From Sphaerothrix gracilis (lineage in GTDB: Bacteria; Cyanobacteriota; Cyanobacteriia; Phormidesmidales; Phormidesmidaceae), in NCBI RefSeq assembly GCF_030405905.1, contig NZ_JASATW010000010.1:1-64000 (forward strand): a stretch of 64,000 nt of DNA, read 5' to 3'. The translations under genes were made by a program, and so were the position numbers. The stretch's first letter is position 1. Each line of letters begins with the position of its first letter. Below the pieces are notes generated by a model. It did no database searches, was not told where the DNA came from, and worked only from the letters and a program-made list of their open reading frames with translations. Below are positions 53,184 to 60,128 of the stretch, piece by piece.

Positions 53184-53405
53184 CTACTCTGCAAGCTTTC
53201 TAATGTAGTAATCACTAACTGACTTACTGCACTCGCATAAATGCTTTGCAGCCTCTCTTAGATCCTCATCGTTGGAGCTTTCAATCAACAACAGAGCGAG
53301 TTTTAACTGAGCAGTTTGGATAACTTTCTGTATATCTACAAACTCTGCTTTTTGGTTGGCTAGCTCAGTTTTTATTAGCTCTGAATTCTTGTCTTGATAA
53401 GACAT
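53184..53405 (-). CDS. Hypothetical helical element protein (73 aa)
   Basis: Unrecognised, all helical by composition (KNSELIKTELANQKAEFVDIQKVIQTAQLKLALLLIESS, then LREAAKHLCECSKSVSDYYIRKL). It begins 2 bases after the stop of the upstream 52-residue gene, consistent with one transcript. Confidence 0.5.
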   Translation of the reverse strand: MSYQDKNSELIKTELANQKAEFVDIQKVIQTAQLKLALLLIESSNDEDLREAAKHLCECSKSVSDYYIRKLAE

Positions 53406-53407
53406 GG

Positions 53408-53566
53408 CTACCCTCTCTTGATCGACTTGATTTGGTATACTTCATCTCTAAATCTTTGATGGAACTTAGAGAATGCTTCAGTAGGATTTTCAGCACTGAA
53501 ACTGAACGTGTAGATCTGGTTTGTCCCGCTATTAGGGAATATGCACTTGACCTCAAACTGATTCAT
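53408..53566 (-). CDS. Hypothetical small element protein (52 aa)
   Basis: Start ATG 53566 overlaps the stop of the upstream gene as ATGA (53563-53566), which fixes this start over a longer open frame to 53617. The sequence (NQFEVKCIFPNSGTNQIYTFSFSAENPTEAFSKFHQRFRDEVY) reads as a strand-strand-helix fold similar in shape to small DUF-type phage proteins. Function unknown. Confidence 0.5.
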   Translation of the reverse strand: MNQFEVKCIFPNSGTNQIYTFSFSAENPTEAFSKFHQRFRDEVYQIKSIKRG

Positions 53567-53826
53567 AGAACTACCCAGGATGGAACACAACCGCGACCGG
53601 GAACGTAAATAGGGCAAGGGTTGTTTAGATCATCAGGTCTGCCGTCATCTGCTAGCGCTGGTTTTTGCAGTGGCACAGCTAAGCTTGTAGCTATCAGCAA
53701 AGCAATCGTTATTGACTTGCCTTTATGTGGTTGCTGCCACTGCTCGCCCTCTCTAACTTCACGGCCTTTTCGTTCCAGCTCTTTGCTTTTTTCAGTACCG
53801 CCAGGGTTTTGATCATTTGTAGCCAT
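53563..53826 (-). CDS. Small single-pass membrane protein (87 aa)
   Basis: Charged N-terminus of ~38 residues, then a hydrophobic segment (SITIALLIATSLAVPL) followed by KPALADDG, which resembles a signal-peptidase site. The C-terminal ~25 residues contain two Cys (NPCPIYVPGRGCVPSW). Topology suggests either a long signal peptide with a tiny secreted Cys-containing peptide, or an inner-membrane anchor. The AGGAGA ribosome-binding site follows palindrome copy 3. No family recognised. Confidence 0.55.
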   Translation of the reverse strand: MATNDQNPGGTEKSKELERKGREVREGEQWQQPHKGKSITIALLIATSLAVPLQKPALADDGRPDDLNNPCPIYVPGRGCVPSWVVL

Positions 53827-53843
53827 TTTTCTGTTTTCTCCTA

Positions 53844-53868
53844 TTTACTAGGTAAATTGGTTAGCAAT
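53844..53868 (-). repeat. 25-bp interrupted palindrome, copy 3
   Basis: TTTACTAGGTAAATTGG then TTAGCAAT on the plus strand, 18 bases upstream of the start of the 87-residue membrane protein gene. Confidence 0.75.
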
Positions 53869-53907
53869 TGAAAGTGAATACAGGGCTTAGTCACCTCGCC
53901 CTAATTC

Positions 53908-53919
53908 CGTAACGTTACG
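53908..53919. promoter_or_regulatory. Operator-like palindrome CGTAACGTTACG, copy 1
   Basis: Perfect 12-bp palindrome between the 116-residue gene's stop and palindrome copy 3, in the leader of the 87-residue membrane protein gene (82 bases upstream of its ATG). Three further copies occur within 950 bases. Confidence 0.7.
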
Positions 53920-53921
53920 TT

Positions 53922-54272
53922 TTAGCTTAAAGCTTCAAGCTGTTTTTTTAGCTTTCCAAGCAGTCTGCAAGTCGCGTTATAGCGCTTGATAGCTTCAGGA
54001 TTAGGCTTGCCTTCATTGACCCGCTTGGATATGGTTAAAGACTTGCATATTAGCTCCAATTCTGCTTTGTCTAGCTTGCAACAGACAGGCGATAAAGACT
54101 CTGTTTCAAGTTCCTCGATCGCTGTTTGAACATTTATCAAGCTTGCCTGTCTATGTGTCTCTATCACATATGAATTCGTTTCAAGCTGCAATAAAGAGAT
54201 GTGCATCAATCGCAGGTCAATAATGCTGTCTCGGTATGTTGCTTTGAGGTTGTCAATGATTGTTCTGTTCAC
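53922..54272 (-). CDS. Hypothetical helical element protein (116 aa)
   Basis: Unrecognised helical protein (NLKATYRDSIIDLRLMHISLLQLETNSY, IEELETESLSPVCCKLDKAELELICKSLTIS). It has its own leader carrying an operator-like palindrome 28 bases upstream of the ATG, so it may be separately controlled. Confidence 0.5.
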   Translation of the reverse strand: MNRTIIDNLKATYRDSIIDLRLMHISLLQLETNSYVIETHRQASLINVQTAIEELETESLSPVCCKLDKAELELICKSLTISKRVNEGKPNPEAIKRYNATCRLLGKLKKQLEALS

Positions 54273-54300
54273 TTTGTCGCCTTTTTTAGTTGGTGAATAT

Positions 54301-54312
54301 CGAAACGTTACG
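54301..54312. promoter_or_regulatory. Operator-like palindrome, copy 2 (CGAAACGTTACG)
   Basis: One mismatch from the perfect palindrome. It is 28 bases upstream of the 116-residue gene's start, in the 45-base gap between that gene and the next. Confidence 0.65.
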
Positions 54313-54317
54313 AAATC

Positions 54318-54533
54318 CTAGAAAATGAAACGCGCTTCAGGAATTTCGCGTTTGATGCTAGAGCGAGTATTAGCGATCAACCGATATCTAAAGTTCTTCC
54401 CTACTAGATGTGGATATTCTTTTGATGGCTTGAAATCAAACATTAACTGACCGCTTTCGACTTCTACCGTGAGAAATCCAGCAAATTGTCCAAACAAAGG
54501 GCCGCCAACATGGCATATTTTTTCTGGTTCCAT
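54318..54533 (-). CDS. Hypothetical element protein (71 aa)
   Basis: Unrecognised. Mainly beta by appearance (GPLFGQFAGFLTVEVESGQLMFDFKPS, KNFRYRLIANTRSSIKREIPEARFIF). The leader contains operator-like palindrome copy 3, 21 bases upstream of the ATG. Confidence 0.5.
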   Translation of the reverse strand: MEPEKICHVGGPLFGQFAGFLTVEVESGQLMFDFKPSKEYPHLVGKNFRYRLIANTRSSIKREIPEARFIF

Positions 54534-54553
54534 CGATTCCCCCTTACCTTTTT

Positions 54554-54565
54554 AGTAACGTTACG
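54554..54565. promoter_or_regulatory. Operator-like palindrome, copy 3 (AGTAACGTTACG)
   Basis: The 10-bp palindrome GTAACGTTAC, 21 bases upstream of the 71-residue gene's ATG. It fits a repressor or activator site overlapping the promoter or leader. Confidence 0.7.
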
Positions 54566-54644
54566 TTTTCCTCGACAATCACATCATGCACTGTTAGCCC
54601 TGAATTAGAAATCCGTAAATATACTGAACTTCTAATTTATTTTT

Positions 54645-54818
54645 TTATACATCCTTACTCGGTTGCTCTTTTTTCTTTATTGTGATTTCAATTTCTGAAC
54701 GATCGGGGCAATCCAGTTCTAGCCATCGCTCGATCACTTCATCCAACACCTCATCAGGCATAATCTCAGGCACTCGCTTAGCCTTAGCGGGTACGCCGAA
54801 CTTCAAATTTCTGCCCAT
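54645..54818 (-). CDS. Small basic protein, possible DNA-binding regulator (57 aa)
   Basis: Reads from ATG 54818 (AAGGAG 10 bases upstream) to TAA at 54645. The sequence opens GRNLKFGVPAKAKRVPEIMPDEVLDEVIERWLEL: a short basic strand followed by helices, as in small ribbon-helix-helix proteins of cyanobacterial plasmids. It is the first minus-strand gene facing the control region. Its leader also carries the operator-like palindrome, so it is the obvious candidate for the cognate regulator. The fold is inferred. Confidence 0.55.
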   Translation of the reverse strand: MGRNLKFGVPAKAKRVPEIMPDEVLDEVIERWLELDCPDRSEIEITIKKKEQPSKDV

Positions 54819-55045
54819 TCTTCATACGCTCCTTATAAAAGCGTAACGTTATTCTAATTATATTCGCTTTCTCTTTATAAGCGCTTCAGTATAGTAGGTG
54901 ACAAAAAATGGTATAGATGGCTCTTGCAAAAAATCCATCTTATGCCGATCTAGTGGGGTTTTACCAAAAGCTATAGGTTTTACCGCTAGCCAGAACTGAG
55001 ATTTTCAGGGCTAAGTTGAGTACATCACTTCTGAGGTTTTCAGCT
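54819..55045. promoter_or_regulatory. Divergent control region between early and late arms
   Basis: 227 bases separating the two gene blocks. It contains operator-like palindrome copy 4 and two near-inverted CTTATAAA / TTTATAAG segments (54831 and 54873) that could serve as opposing -10 regions. TATAGT at 54891 is another -10-like box toward the late genes. Exact promoters cannot be fixed by eye. Confidence 0.55.
54842..54852. promoter_or_regulatory. Operator-like palindrome, copy 4 (CGTAACGTTAT)
   Basis: Right half-site decayed at its last bases (TAT instead of TACG). It lies 24 bases upstream of the 57-residue regulator candidate's ATG. Confidence 0.6.
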
Positions 55046-55408
55046 ATGGCGCAACAAGCCAAACGGACAAAGAACACTTATTACGGCGATCTCTCTGCTA
55101 CAACCGCTGTACGGCAGACATTCTTTAAGGATGTAGAAGAAGGGATCCTTACCGCTGCTGGTTACACCAAAGTTCTAGGCGAAAACAAAACCGTTGTTGC
55201 TCGCAAGCAGCTTGACATTGCCCGTGTCGGCGGCATTCCCTTTGAGATTAAGTATGATCAGCCCGGTGCCTTGCCGGATGGGCAATTCGTGATCATGGTC
55301 ATGCCAGGAAAAGCGGATACTTTTGCCTCTACTGTCAGCGGTGGCAACTACCGTCAGCGCAAAATTACCTTAGTTCGCCCGCGTGTCCGGACTGTCGAAA
55401 CCATCTAG
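55046..55408 (+). CDS. First late-operon protein, unknown (120 aa)
   Basis: ATG 55046 has TGAGG upstream; an in-frame TTG at 55016 would add 10 residues. Features: a basic N-terminus (AQQAKRTKNTYYGDLSATTAVRQTFF), then beta-rich (FEIKYDQPGALPDGQFVIMVMPG) and a basic C-terminus (RQRKITLVRPRVRTVE). Codon use and position, first and well-spaced, would suit an abundant structural protein. I do not recognise the family. Confidence 0.6.
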   Translation: MAQQAKRTKNTYYGDLSATTAVRQTFFKDVEEGILTAAGYTKVLGENKTVVARKQLDIARVGGIPFEIKYDQPGALPDGQFVIMVMPGKADTFASTVSGGNYRQRKITLVRPRVRTVETI

Positions 55409-55427
55409 GTTTCTGTATTCGTTTCTA

Positions 55428-55452
55428 TTTGCTAACTAAATTACCTACCAAA
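55428..55452 (+). repeat. 25-bp interrupted palindrome, copy 4
   Basis: TTTGCTAACTAAATTACC then TACCAAA, directly followed by CGGAGA, the ribosome-binding site of the next gene, in the gap after the first late gene. Confidence 0.8.
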
Positions 55453-55468
55453 CGGAGAACAACAAAAC

Positions 55469-55702
55469 ATGAACTGGATTCTAGTTTCTGGGCCGGATGA
55501 AGCAAGCGCGTCTAGCGAGTATTGGACTGGTGCAAGCTGGAGCGCTTCAGTCAATGAGGCTGAAGTTTTCAGCGAGGCTGAAGGCAACAACATTGAATCG
55601 GTACGTGCTATTAAAGGTGCCCAGCAAGGCGCATTCACGGATCGGGATGTCCGAATTGCTGAAGTTACGGTAGCCGTTACCATCACTTCTGAGCTGAGCT
55701 AG
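55469..55702 (+). CDS. Small late-operon protein, unknown (77 aa)
   Basis: Acidic and Ser/Ala-rich, with an N-terminal NWILVSGPDEASASSEYWTGASWSASVNEA and a terminal strand VTVAVTITSEL. No family recognised. It is preceded by palindrome copy 4 and a good GGAGA site. Confidence 0.55.
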   Translation: MNWILVSGPDEASASSEYWTGASWSASVNEAEVFSEAEGNNIESVRAIKGAQQGAFTDRDVRIAEVTVAVTITSELS

Positions 55703-55738
55703 ATAGCTCTCTTATTGAATAAAGGGGATAAACCATTA

Positions 55739-56428
55739 ATGGCAGACTTCATTCAAGTCATTTCAAATCATACATTTGATGGAAAATCCCCTTTATTTTT
55801 CAAATTTCCTGAAATCATTGAAGCGGTAAAGGTAGAAATATCTCGTTATCCCAAGCCGTATGCAATTGTGTGGGGGCGGTTTTTAACCCCTGTATTCCTT
55901 AACTTTGCAAAATGGGACTCTGGCTATTTTGTGCAACCAGAGTTTCATAAGCTAGAAAACTATCAAAACTTCCTGTTAGCGCCTTATGGTGCAAACTACG
56001 ATTCTCTGAAGCTTTTTGCTCGCAATGGAATAGGGGTAAACGTATGGATTAAAGGATCAGGCATTTCTCATTATGTCCCTGTCGATACTGATAGCATTAC
56101 CGCATCAGTTAGCCTTGAAATCACAAACGTAGCTATTCCTGTATCCGATTTTGCTTACGGTGTTTACGATGTCGAAAGCAACACTATCAGAGATGGAATA
56201 AACATTACAGCTAGCAAGATATCTACAGGCAGATACAGATTTGATTTCATTGAAGCGGCTGTTAAGGACTATGTAGTTACTATCAATTGGAAAACTGATA
56301 ATCCTATTAATGATTCTTCTACATACGATGAATCACTAACAGGGTTTTCGGTTAGATTCTACGACAATACTTTTGGGAACGATACTGACCCTAAAGAGAT
56401 AACCATTAACGTAAGGAATAGAAGATGA
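55739..56428 (+). CDS. Late-operon structural-type protein (229 aa)
   Basis: ATG 55739 is chosen because AAGGGG lies 11 bases upstream; the frame is open to TTG 55715. The C-terminal half (DSITASVSLEITNVAIPVSDFAYGVYDV, GRYRFDFIEAAVKDYVVTINW) is beta-rich and parallels a segment of the next protein: a turn, a G-(R/K)-(Y/F) strand, then a D-Y strand. The two may be paralogous tail or fibre proteins. The last four bases overlap the next start (ATGA). Confidence 0.6.
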   Translation: MADFIQVISNHTFDGKSPLFFKFPEIIEAVKVEISRYPKPYAIVWGRFLTPVFLNFAKWDSGYFVQPEFHKLENYQNFLLAPYGANYDSLKLFARNGIGVNVWIKGSGISHYVPVDTDSITASVSLEITNVAIPVSDFAYGVYDVESNTIRDGINITASKISTGRYRFDFIEAAVKDYVVTINWKTDNPINDSSTYDESLTGFSVRFYDNTFGNDTDPKEITINVRNRR

Positions 56429-57090
56429 GCGGCCAAAAAACACCTATCAACATTCAAGCTATTATCGATGCTGCTAGCGCTGAGGCTGTTGCTGCTAGCC
56501 CCATTCGCTTAACCGCTTATGCTGAATATGCTGTAGCTAGCGCGACGCTGAGTAATGCTGTAAATATTGCTAGCGTGGTTAAGAATGCTGTCGGTAAATT
56601 CACTTTCAACTTTACCGATAATCAATCCGGCGACTACGCTGAGATGGTTTCCTATCGGGGAACTAATATTACGGATTACACCTATACAAACAAAGGTGAA
56701 GGCTCAATCACCATTGAGTTTTTCAATGAGAATGCGTCACCTTTAGAATACGTGGATCCTGATAGCATCACTATCACTACAATCGATAAAGGCTTAGGCG
56801 GTACTGGCTCAGCTCCACTAAGTTTCACGCAATCGATCAGCAGTGGACAAACTGATGATGGAGTATCGCTAACCGCTACGGCTGGCGACACGTTGGAATT
56901 CAACTTGTCTACTGCTTCCGGCGACTTGCCAGCACGTACAGACCTGTATATCGGCGGTTCCCAGGTAGGCGCGATCGACTTGCCTACACGCTATCTGGGT
57001 AAGCAATTCCGATTCACCTTAAATAGTTCAGGTGCCAGCTATCTAGGCAGCTTCGCTGATGGCACTGTAAACCTAGTAGCAGAGGCGTAA
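56425..57090 (+). CDS. Late-operon beta-rich protein (221 aa)
   Basis: N-terminal Ala-rich helix (IQAIIDAASAEAVAASPIRL), then alternating strands (VGKFTFNFTDNQSGDYAEMVSYRG, GSITIEFFNENASP, DSITITTID). The final ~90 residues are Ser/Thr/Gly-rich strands (LSFTQSISSGQTDDGVSLTATAGDTLEFNLS). It is coupled to the previous gene by an ATGA overlap. Likely a structural appendage protein; no named family seen. Confidence 0.55.
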   Translation: MSGQKTPINIQAIIDAASAEAVAASPIRLTAYAEYAVASATLSNAVNIASVVKNAVGKFTFNFTDNQSGDYAEMVSYRGTNITDYTYTNKGEGSITIEFFNENASPLEYVDPDSITITTIDKGLGGTGSAPLSFTQSISSGQTDDGVSLTATAGDTLEFNLSTASGDLPARTDLYIGGSQVGAIDLPTRYLGKQFRFTLNSSGASYLGSFADGTVNLVAEA

Positions 57091-57098
57091 AAAAGGGA

Positions 57099-58841
57099 AT
57101 GCCTAAAACTGAATTCAACTTTCCTTTAGATGGTTCCCCTTGGTTCGGATTGGATGGAGCCGATCCAGCTAGTGTAATCACTGCGAATGATTTCAAGGTA
57201 GTGTTTAGCCTAGTAAATGGAAGCTGGAAAAGTTTCGATCCTTCATCTTCCTTTAATGGCCTAGCCACTCTTAGAAAGTATTCACCTGTTATTGCCAAAG
57301 CAAGCGATTCTGCTTCGTTCCCCATTGAATTAGCTGAAGAGTCTATCAGCGGCGTATTACTAGGGAACACCTACTATGTAGCTAATGTTCCTGGTGCTGG
57401 TGGGAATGGCTTATCGCCTGCTAATGCATTTAGTGTTAGTGAATTTGAAGCATTTCTCACTAATACTGGTTTGAAGGAAACTAATAGCCAGCCCGATACA
57501 GTTTTGTTTCGTGGCGGCGACACTTTGCAGCTAGCTGGCAAAATTGGAATACATAGCGGTACTTCAGCAGATACAGGCACTAAGCCTTATATCTTTGGTA
57601 GCTACGGCAATGGCAGAGCAAAGTTAGTCTTCGGCAACAACTTAGGTTTTGATGTCTACAACCGATCTGCAAGGGTTGAAAACCTAGATATCATTAGCGG
57701 TTCCACAAATTTTCACGGAATTCAGATTTATTCAAACCTTACGAATGCGGATATTACCGCTAAGGTTTTGAATTGCAGTGTCAAAGGTTTCGATCGCCCC
57801 GTGTCGATAGGCAGCGGCTCAAGCAGCACTGTAAATATTGATGCTGAAGTTATCGGCGTTCGTTGCTCGGCTCACAAGCGGGATATTCTGATTTACTCAA
57901 GCAATGATGCCCATAGAGGCCATAAAGCAATTGTCAGAAATTGCCATGTAGAGCCGCAAGAGGGCAACGGAATTGTAGTCGGCAATGCTACCGGAGTTCT
58001 GATCGACAATTGCACGTTTAGCGGGCATAACAGCAGCTTGGTAACGTCTCAGGCCGACAATGCATTTTGGCTATACCGCTGTAATGATGGGATTATTTCA
58101 AATTGCACTGTAACAGGCGCTAGAGGCAATTTGAGTGATACAGATTGCGGCGCATATGACATCGACATTACGTGTACCAACTGCGCAATTATCAATAACA
58201 TTGCGGTTGATTGTTACGGCTATGGCGCTTTGATTATCGGCGGTAGCGGCCATAAGGTAATTGGCAACATATTTATCAATTGCTGCACTCAGGATGTAAC
58301 AGGAAGCGATGCTTACATCAAGGTTTACGGTAGTGACTCCAGCGCTGGAATTGTACCTGTATTAGACTGTGAGGTTGCCTTTAATACAATCATCATGCCT
58401 GCTTCCACTATTCCTGGTGCTGCTGGCATTGAAGTGGGCAACTCAGCTAACACGGGTGACATTCGCAATAATGTTATCTACACGGTTGCTAATCACGTTG
58501 TTTTGAGGGTTGTAGGCAACAATACGTCAAACATGAGAATTAACGATAATCTGTATTTCTCCAGCAGTGGTAATCCTGTATTTAATAGAAACGGCTCAAG
58601 CCTTAATGGTTTGGCTAACTTTAGAGCGGGTAATCACGAACGGCGCAATGCAGCTAATACAGGTATTCAGGCAGATCCTTTATTCATAGGTGCGAATGCA
58701 TCATTTAAGTCAATCTGGCAATACAGACCACTTGCAGGCTCACCCCTACTAGATGCCGTTACGGTAGCGGGCAACAATGAGCCATTTGATCTATACGGAA
58801 ATGCTTACAGCAGCAATATAGGAGCATACCAAGGGGCATAA
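57099..58841 (+). CDS. Right-handed beta-helix protein, spike-like
   Basis: 580 residues. After an N-terminal ~85-residue domain come long runs of short repeated strands with Asn ladders (ARVENLDIISGS, IVRNCHVEPQEGNGIVVG, VLIDNCTFSGHNS, IISNCTVTGARG, CAIINNIAVDCYGYGALIIGGSGHKVIGNIFINC), as in parallel beta-helix polysaccharide lyases and phage tailspikes. It ends with FDLYGNAYSSNIGAYQGA, a terminus common in secreted beta-helix proteins. No signal peptide, which favours a particle spike over a secreted enzyme. Begins 8 bases after the previous stop. Confidence 0.7.
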   Translation: MPKTEFNFPLDGSPWFGLDGADPASVITANDFKVVFSLVNGSWKSFDPSSSFNGLATLRKYSPVIAKASDSASFPIELAEESISGVLLGNTYYVANVPGAGGNGLSPANAFSVSEFEAFLTNTGLKETNSQPDTVLFRGGDTLQLAGKIGIHSGTSADTGTKPYIFGSYGNGRAKLVFGNNLGFDVYNRSARVENLDIISGSTNFHGIQIYSNLTNADITAKVLNCSVKGFDRPVSIGSGSSSTVNIDAEVIGVRCSAHKRDILIYSSNDAHRGHKAIVRNCHVEPQEGNGIVVGNATGVLIDNCTFSGHNSSLVTSQADNAFWLYRCNDGIISNCTVTGARGNLSDTDCGAYDIDITCTNCAIINNIAVDCYGYGALIIGGSGHKVIGNIFINCCTQDVTGSDAYIKVYGSDSSAGIVPVLDCEVAFNTIIMPASTIPGAAGIEVGNSANTGDIRNNVIYTVANHVVLRVVGNNTSNMRINDNLYFSSSGNPVFNRNGSSLNGLANFRAGNHERRNAANTGIQADPLFIGANASFKSIWQYRPLAGSPLLDAVTVAGNNEPFDLYGNAYSSNIGAYQGA

Positions 58842-58843
58842 GA

Positions 58844-59095
58844 ATGGGTGAGATACTAGCCATTGTGATAGCGTCAATAGCAGCAGCAACGCCTATAACT
58901 GGCGGCCTGTTAGCTGTCTATCTACGCATTCAAAAGATAGAGCTAACAACAGATCAGCTTAGATTAGCTGATATCGAAAGCAAGAAAACAGACGAAGCTT
59001 TACGGCTGGAACTGCACGAAACAAGAAAGGAAGTCATAGGCTTATCTAATACGGTCGCGTTGTTAGCCTATCGAGTGAATTCTGAGAGTCAGTGA
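58844..59095 (+). CDS. Small membrane protein with C-terminal helix (83 aa)
   Basis: One N-terminal membrane segment (ILAIVIASIAAATPITGGLLAVYL) then a charged amphipathic helix (QIRLADIESKKTDEALRLELHETRKEVIGL-type pattern). The gene starts 2 bases after the beta-helix gene. In phages, small proteins with this shape in late operons are often holins or spanin-like, but topology alone does not decide. Confidence 0.5.
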   Translation: MGEILAIVIASIAAATPITGGLLAVYLRIQKIELTTDQLRLADIESKKTDEALRLELHETRKEVIGLSNTVALLAYRVNSESQ

Positions 59096-59122
59096 AGATC
59101 TACTGAAGGCTGTCAAAATTCA

Positions 59123-59147
59123 TTTGCTAACTAAATTAGTTAGCAAT
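59123..59147 (+). repeat. 25-bp interrupted palindrome, copy 5
   Basis: The most symmetric copy: TTGCTAACTAA and TTAGTTAGCAA around one central base. It sits in the 110-base gap between the small membrane protein gene and the hairpin-controlled gene at 59206. Confidence 0.8.
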
Positions 59148-59150
59148 TTG

Positions 59151-59202
59151 AAATCCTCTGAGGGAGTGAGTTAGGCTAGGCTCATTTTTTCTCAGAGGAT
59201 TT
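59151..59202 (+). promoter_or_regulatory. Hairpin holding the ribosome-binding site of the next gene
   Basis: AAATCCTCTGAG pairs with CTCAGAGGATTT (12 bp). The 3' arm includes AGAGGA, the ribosome-binding site spaced 6 bases from ATG 59206, and is followed by a T run. It could be a transcription terminator with read-through, or a translational switch. Confidence 0.6.
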
Positions 59203-59205
59203 TTT

Positions 59206-59526
59206 ATGTCAGCTTTAACCGCTTCTCAGCTATTCGGCAGCAGTGCAACCTTAACAAGCTCAACGCTGACAATCTCCCTTGCCGATCTTGCAGCGACTGG
59301 CTTAGATGGCGCTAGTCCTTCAGCCTCTCAGGTAGCAGCAGCGTTAGTAAAGCACTGGCAAACTAACACGGCAGGAAAGCAGGATGATTCAGAAGCAGGT
59401 GTTTACGTTGGCGACGCTCCGTTTTTTGCGCTTGCTCGAAACAATACCCAGATTGAGCAACAGTATGCTGTGAGCTTTTATAGAAGCGCTGGAAACATTA
59501 GCACTGACCCTGATGAGGTTGTCTAA
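59206..59526 (+). CDS. Late-operon protein, unknown (106 aa)
   Basis: Ser/Thr/Ala-rich (TASQLFGSSATLTSSTLTISLADLAATGLDG, then SASQVAAALVKHWQTN) with a C-terminal beta part (FFALARNNTQIEQQYAVSFYRS). Its translation may be gated by the upstream hairpin. The stop TAA shares a base with the next start (TAATG). Unrecognised. Confidence 0.55.
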   Translation: MSALTASQLFGSSATLTSSTLTISLADLAATGLDGASPSASQVAAALVKHWQTNTAGKQDDSEAGVYVGDAPFFALARNNTQIEQQYAVSFYRSAGNISTDPDEVV

Positions 59527-60128
59527 TGAGCTTGAAGTATTACATCAAGCAGGCTGGAGAAGAGATTTTCCAGCCTAAAGAAGCAACACCCTTTAACAGT
59601 GCTGGAAAGCTTAGAGTAGAACGCCGAATTGGTTTTAGGCCGGGGCAGTGTCAGGGAGCTTTTTATCAAACCACTACGTCTGTCAGGCGCTCTAATGGAA
59701 GCGTTAGGACTGGAAAGTTTGGGTTTTATGGCCCTGTATATCAAATCGGTTTTAGAGGCTTAGGTAGATATCCACCTAACCAAAGATACGGGGTTTTTAT
59801 TCATAGCAGGGGAAGCGGAAATAGCCTTTTAGACTGGCTAGATATAGGCGAGGGAACGAGTACCAATCCGGCGACAGCAGAGAGGCAAAGATTCTTAGGT
59901 CACACTCCAATAGTTAGACCGGATGGACTGCTGGATGCTTGCGGGGAACTGCAATGCATAACCGACATATACTCAGGTGACTTAATTCTTGCTTCCTTCT
60001 ATGGATCTCCAGAAAGTTGCCATGAAGTAATTATCCCCCCTGGTAACAGAGAAGATGATCCAGAGCAAAACCCTAACGGGCAATGCAAATGTTGTAAGAA
60101 TCTCCTAAGAATAGCAAGGAAAATATGA
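59526..60128 (+). CDS. Late-operon protein with Cys-rich C-terminus (200 aa)
   Basis: Unrecognised. Basic and beta-rich in the first half (RRIGFRPGQCQGAFYQTTTSVRRSNGSVRTGKFGFYGPVYQIGFRG), with eight Cys in total, ending in a cluster CKCCKN near the C-terminus. This could be a metal site or disulfide region. Coupled to both neighbours by overlaps (TAATG and ATGA). Confidence 0.55.
   Translation: MSLKYYIKQAGEEIFQPKEATPFNSAGKLRVERRIGFRPGQCQGAFYQTTTSVRRSNGSVRTGKFGFYGPVYQIGFRGLGRYPPNQRYGVFIHSRGSGNSLLDWLDIGEGTSTNPATAERQRFLGHTPIVRPDGLLDACGELQCITDIYSGDLILASFYGSPESCHEVIIPPGNREDDPEQNPNGQCKCCKNLLRIARKI

Noticed and set aside
53365..53556. 63-codon minus-strand ORF
   Set aside because: It overlaps the start of the 73-residue gene and the whole of the 52-residue gene in another frame; the ATGA coupling supports the latter.
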